Assembly (NCBI GenBank): GCA_000335715.1
Contig: AMYZ01000019.1
Location: forward strand, 1-64,000
Direction: 5' to 3'
Origin: a beta proteobacterium L13
GTDB lineage: Bacteria > Pseudomonadota > Gammaproteobacteria > Burkholderiales > Chromobacteriaceae
Length of the DNA: 64,000 nt
The notes under the pieces are model-generated. The model had not been told where the DNA came from. It did no database searches and worked only from the letters and a program-made list of their open reading frames with translations. This document shows, piece by piece, positions 61,261 to 64,000 of this stretch. The position numbers were made by a program, and so were the translations under genes. Each line of letters begins with the position of its first letter. Within the stretch, counting starts at the first letter, position 1.

Positions 61261-62178
61261 ATGAGCAAACGCGTCGTTACCCTTGCACACTACTATACCC
61301 AGCCAGAAATCCAGCAGATGGCCGACAAGGTCGGCGATAGCCTGGAGCTGTCACTGTTTGCCCGGGAATCCAAGGCTGACATCATCGTGTTTGCCGGTGT
61401 CCGCTTCATGGCCGAGACCGCCAAAATCCTGAATCCGCAGGCCGAAGTGATTCTGCCGGATGCCGGTTCCACCTGCTCGCTGGTGACACAAACCGACGTT
61501 GCCGCACTGCAACAGTGGCGCGAAAGCCACCCGGACCACGTTCACGTGTCGTATATCAACTCGTCTGCCGCGCACAAGGCGCTGTCCGACTGGATCGTTA
61601 CCAGCCGCAACGTGGACGACATCATTGCGCATCTGTATGAAGAAGGTAAGAAAGTCATCTTCTCGCCAGACCGCAATATGGGCGCCTACCTGAACTACCA
61701 GTACGGCTACGACATGCCGCTGTGGTCTGCCGTGTGCGAAGTGCACGACAAATTCAACGAAGCCGCGCTGAACGAAGCCCTCACCGCCACCCATGGCAAG
61801 GCCCACCTGATTGCCCACCCGGAAAGCCCGCTGCCGGTGCTCAAACGCGCCCAGTACGTAGGCTCCACCTCCGGCATGCTGAACTGGGTCAAAGCCTTCC
61901 AGGGCGGCAGCAGCGAAGTGATCTTTGTCGCCACCGAAGACGGCATCCTGTACAACATGCGCCTGGCTCGCCCGGACCTGGACATCCGCCAGGCACCGAT
62001 CTATGCCGGCTGCCAGTGCAACTCCTGTCCGTACATGAAGATGAATACCATCGAAGCGGTAAAGCGCGCCCAGCAAGGCGAAGGCACCCGTATCGACTAC
62101 CTCTCCGAGGCGGAAATGGACGCAGCGCGCCTGCCGATAGAACGCATGCTGGACTTCAGCCAGCGGTACTACCAGTAA
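61261..62178 (+). CDS. nadA: Quinolinate synthase A
   Basis: NadA makes quinolinate from iminoaspartate and DHAP for NAD. The ATG at 61261 (MSKRVVTLAHYYTQPEIQQ) gives 305 aa, the shorter form of the family; the frame open to 61120 is intergenic. Iron-sulfur ligands are visible as Cys 72 (GSTCSLV), Cys 159 (AVCEVH) and a Cys of CQCNSCPYM (251-256). It is divergent from the Pat gene, and no nadB or nadC is in the window. Confidence 0.94.
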   Translation: MSKRVVTLAHYYTQPEIQQMADKVGDSLELSLFARESKADIIVFAGVRFMAETAKILNPQAEVILPDAGSTCSLVTQTDVAALQQWRESHPDHVHVSYINSSAAHKALSDWIVTSRNVDDIIAHLYEEGKKVIFSPDRNMGAYLNYQYGYDMPLWSAVCEVHDKFNEAALNEALTATHGKAHLIAHPESPLPVLKRAQYVGSTSGMLNWVKAFQGGSSEVIFVATEDGILYNMRLARPDLDIRQAPIYAGCQCNSCPYMKMNTIEAVKRAQQGEGTRIDYLSEAEMDAARLPIERMLDFSQRYYQ

Positions 62179-62194
62179 GCCCATGCAAAACCAC

Positions 62195-62222
62195 ACAGCC
62201 CGCACGATGCGGGCTGTTTTTG
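62195..62222 (+). terminator. Terminator after nadA
   Basis: ACAGCCCGCA and TGCGGGCTGT form a 10-bp stem around CGA with a T run. Confidence 0.92.
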
Positions 62223-62297
62223 TTTATGCAACAGGCACGGCGGTTTGCGCCATGCCGATACGCGGATACAATCGTTAAGTCTTGATGGAAAGCTACG

Positions 62298-63038
62298 ATG
62301 AAAATTCTGATTAGTAACGACGACGGTTATTTTGCACCAGGCTTGGCAACGTTGGCCGCACACCTCTCCACCCTGGGCGAGGTGGTCGTCGTGGCGCCCG
62401 AGCGCGACCGCAGCGGCGCCAGCAACTCGCTGACACTGGACCGTCCGTTATCGGTCAGACAGGCTGCCAGCGGCTTTTACTACGTCAACGGTACTCCAAC
62501 CGATTGCGTACACGTTGCTGTTACCGGTTTTCTGGATTTCCGCCCGGACATCGTGGTATCCGGTATCAACCACGGCCCCAATATGGGGGATGACACCCTG
62601 TATTCCGGCACCGTTGCTGCGGCTACCGAAGCGTTTTTGCTGGGCATCCCTGCCATAGCCGTGTCGCTGGCCGGTAAAAACCGCCACTTCGATACTGCAG
62701 GCCAGGTCGCCACTGACCTGGTACGCCGCTTTCAGGCCCAGCCGTTCAGCCGCCCCATGCTGCTGAACGTCAACGTGCCGGACATCCCGGCAGAACAGCT
62801 GGCCGGCACCGAGGTCACCCGCCTGGGCCGCCGCCACCACGCCGAACCGGTGATCCGCGCACAGAACCCGCGCGGCGAAGCTGTGTTCTGGGTAGGCCCG
62901 GTAGGCCCGGAGCAAGACGCCGGTAACGGCACCGATTTTCACGCCATCCGCCAACAGCGCGTGTCCATTACGCCGCTGATGATAGACCTGACCGCACGCG
63001 ATCAACTGGATGAAATACAAACATGGCTCAATCCCTAG
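62298..63038 (+). CDS. surE: 5'/3'-nucleotidase SurE
   Basis: SurE is a metal-dependent nucleotidase and polyphosphatase used in stationary-phase survival. The 246-aa protein begins [16 protein letters not shown], with the metal-binding DD at residues 8-9, and has [25 protein letters not shown]. It overlaps pcm by 16 nt, the order seen in the surE-pcm-nlpD-rpoS block. Confidence 0.97.
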   Translation: MKILISNDDGYFAPGLATLAAHLSTLGEVVVVAPERDRSGASNSLTLDRPLSVRQAASGFYYVNGTPTDCVHVAVTGFLDFRPDIVVSGINHGPNMGDDTLYSGTVAAATEAFLLGIPAIAVSLAGKNRHFDTAGQVATDLVRRFQAQPFSRPMLLNVNVPDIPAEQLAGTEVTRLGRRHHAEPVIRAQNPRGEAVFWVGPVGPEQDAGNGTDFHAIRQQRVSITPLMIDLTARDQLDEIQTWLNP

Positions 63039-63691
63039 TTGCAGGCAGCAATTTCGGCATGTTCTCCGACCGTACCCGTATGCGGATGGTAGAGCGGCTA
63101 CGCCAGAACGGCATTAGCGAGGAGCGCGTGCTGGCCGCCATGTACGAGGTACCCCGCCACCTGTTCATCGACCAGGCACTGGCCACCCGGGCCTACGACG
63201 ATGTATCACTGCCTATCGGCCAGGGGCAAACCATCTCGCAACCGCTCACCGTCGCGCGCATGACGGAAAAGCTGCTGGAAGGCCGCGCCAAACCGGGCCG
63301 CATTCTGGAGATCGGCACCGGCTGCGGTTACCAGACCGCCGTACTGCTGAAAACCGGCGCCGAGGTGTTTTCGATTGAACGACTGGGCGGCATTCTGGAC
63401 AAAGCCAGACAGAACCTGCGCCAAGCCAAGCTGGTACATGCCCGGCTGGTACATGGCGATGGCCACCAGGGGCTGCCGGATGTGGCACCGTTTGACGGCA
63501 TCATCATTACTGCCGCAGCACGCCAGGTTCCCCCGGCACTACTGGCACAGCTAGCCGATAACGGCCGCCTGGTGATACCGGTAGGCGATCAGGAGCAACA
63601 CCTGTGGCTGTATGAGAAAACCGCCGAAGGCATGCGTCAGACCCAGCTGGAACCAGCCAAGTTTGTACCCCTGCTGCCGGGTAAGCAGTAA
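63023..63691 (+). CDS. pcm: Protein-L-isoaspartate O-methyltransferase
   Basis: Pcm repairs isoaspartyl residues in aged proteins using SAM. The 222-aa enzyme has the SAM motif [15 protein letters not shown] (about residues 93-107) and the family motif [18 protein letters not shown]. It follows surE with a 16-nt overlap and precedes the lipoprotein gene that starts at 63775. Confidence 0.96.
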   Translation: MAQSLVAGSNFGMFSDRTRMRMVERLRQNGISEERVLAAMYEVPRHLFIDQALATRAYDDVSLPIGQGQTISQPLTVARMTEKLLEGRAKPGRILEIGTGCGYQTAVLLKTGAEVFSIERLGGILDKARQNLRQAKLVHARLVHGDGHQGLPDVAPFDGIIITAAARQVPPALLAQLADNGRLVIPVGDQEQHLWLYEKTAEGMRQTQLEPAKFVPLLPGKQ

Positions 63692-63774
63692 ACAAAAAAG
63701 CAACACCTACCCCTATAGATTTTTGTCTGACAATTTACAGCAGGCAGATAGCTGACATATAAAATCGATACTCA

Positions 63775-64000
63775 ATGCAAAACATCTTGTTAAAAAAACT
63801 GGCACTAATCGGTAGCAGCGTCGCAGTAGTCTCGCTAATGGCAGGCTGCGCACAACTACACCAGGAAAACGCTGCAGAAATCGTGAAAGGCACGCCCACT
63901 ACGCAAAAGCCGCGTAGCGATGCACCCACCAAGCCGGCAGCCAGCACGCCGGCCACGACCGGCAAGGCCAGTACACAAGCCATTGCACTGGGTACGACCC
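63775..64000 (+). CDS. nlpD: Lipoprotein, 5' part only; NlpD by position
   Basis: The open frame runs off the window end after 75 codons. It begins MQNILLKKLALIGSSVAVVS and ends a lipoprotein signal at LMAGC (Cys 25), then a Thr/Pro/Ala-rich linker. No LysM or peptidase domain is reached. The surE-pcm position strongly suggests NlpD, the activator of amidase AmiC, with rpoS expected next. The name is inference from gene order. Confidence 0.75.
   Translation, partial: MQNILLKKLALIGSSVAVVSLMAGCAQLHQENAAEIVKGTPTTQKPRSDAPTKPAASTPATTGKASTQAIALGTT

Overview
The window is about 62% GC, densely coded and chromosomal. Gene order and protein families point to a betaproteobacterium of the Neisseriales, most likely the Chromobacteriaceae (Vogesella, Aquitalea, Chromobacterium or a relative). 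The main clues are gmk-rpoZ-spoT, rpsU-yqeY-dnaG-rpoD followed by a CAU tRNA, rpsP-rimM-trmD-rplS, surE-pcm-(nlpD), and an AcrR-type repressor next to an RND pump. The genus is inferred from recall of gene order, not from a search.

Layout. 0-12 kb is an export block: a heterodimeric MdlA/MdlB-like ABC exporter, a three-gene RND efflux operon with a divergent AcrR-like repressor and a clear operator, and a YadG/YadH-like ABC-2 transporter leading into ibaG and murA. 13-18 kb holds a chemoreceptor and a purine salvage pair (apt and a guanine/hypoxanthine permease). 18-27 kb is the housekeeping core: gmk, rpoZ, spoT, thiS, thiG, rpsU, yqeY, dnaG, rpoD and tRNA-Ile2. 26.8-28.6 kb is a small patch of lower GC with a secreted hypothetical protein and a VOC-fold protein. 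28.6-34.5 kb is accessory: a Cds1-like PLP enzyme convergent with an arsenic operon (tyrosine-phosphatase-like protein, GAPDH, ArsJ, an ArsR-ArsC fusion, Acr3). 34.7-38.1 kb is the respiratory cluster: a DUF3149-like small membrane protein, cytochrome bd-type oxidase cydAB and a GbsR/MarR regulator, with FNR-like boxes. 38-43 kb holds a GAF-PAS-GGDEF diguanylate cyclase, mutS and a hypothetical protein. 43-50 kb carries aceK, rluE and two unrelated NADP isocitrate dehydrogenases, one monomeric and one dimeric. 50-64 kb holds a LysR/MdtH pair, a cold-shock protein, clpS-clpA, xerD, the trmD operon, a Pat-type protein acetyltransferase, nadA, surE, pcm and the start of a lipoprotein gene in the nlpD position.

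The most unusual signal is not a gene. An 11-base word, TGCGGCCAACC (reverse complement GGTTGGCCGCA), occurs about 30 times exactly. Its 10-base core TGCGGCCAAC occurs about 47 times by hand count, where about 0.25 copies are expected by chance. It lies in both orientations, inside genes in different reading frames, next to stop codons, and as inverted pairs between genes. Its density of about 0.7 per kb is like that of the DNA uptake sequence of Neisseria, but the sequence is different. It is best read as a candidate DNA-uptake-type or genome-architecture word of this lineage. A second notable structure is a perfect 14-bp inverted repeat upstream of gbsR-cydAB whose 14-nt spacer is itself an FNR-like box.
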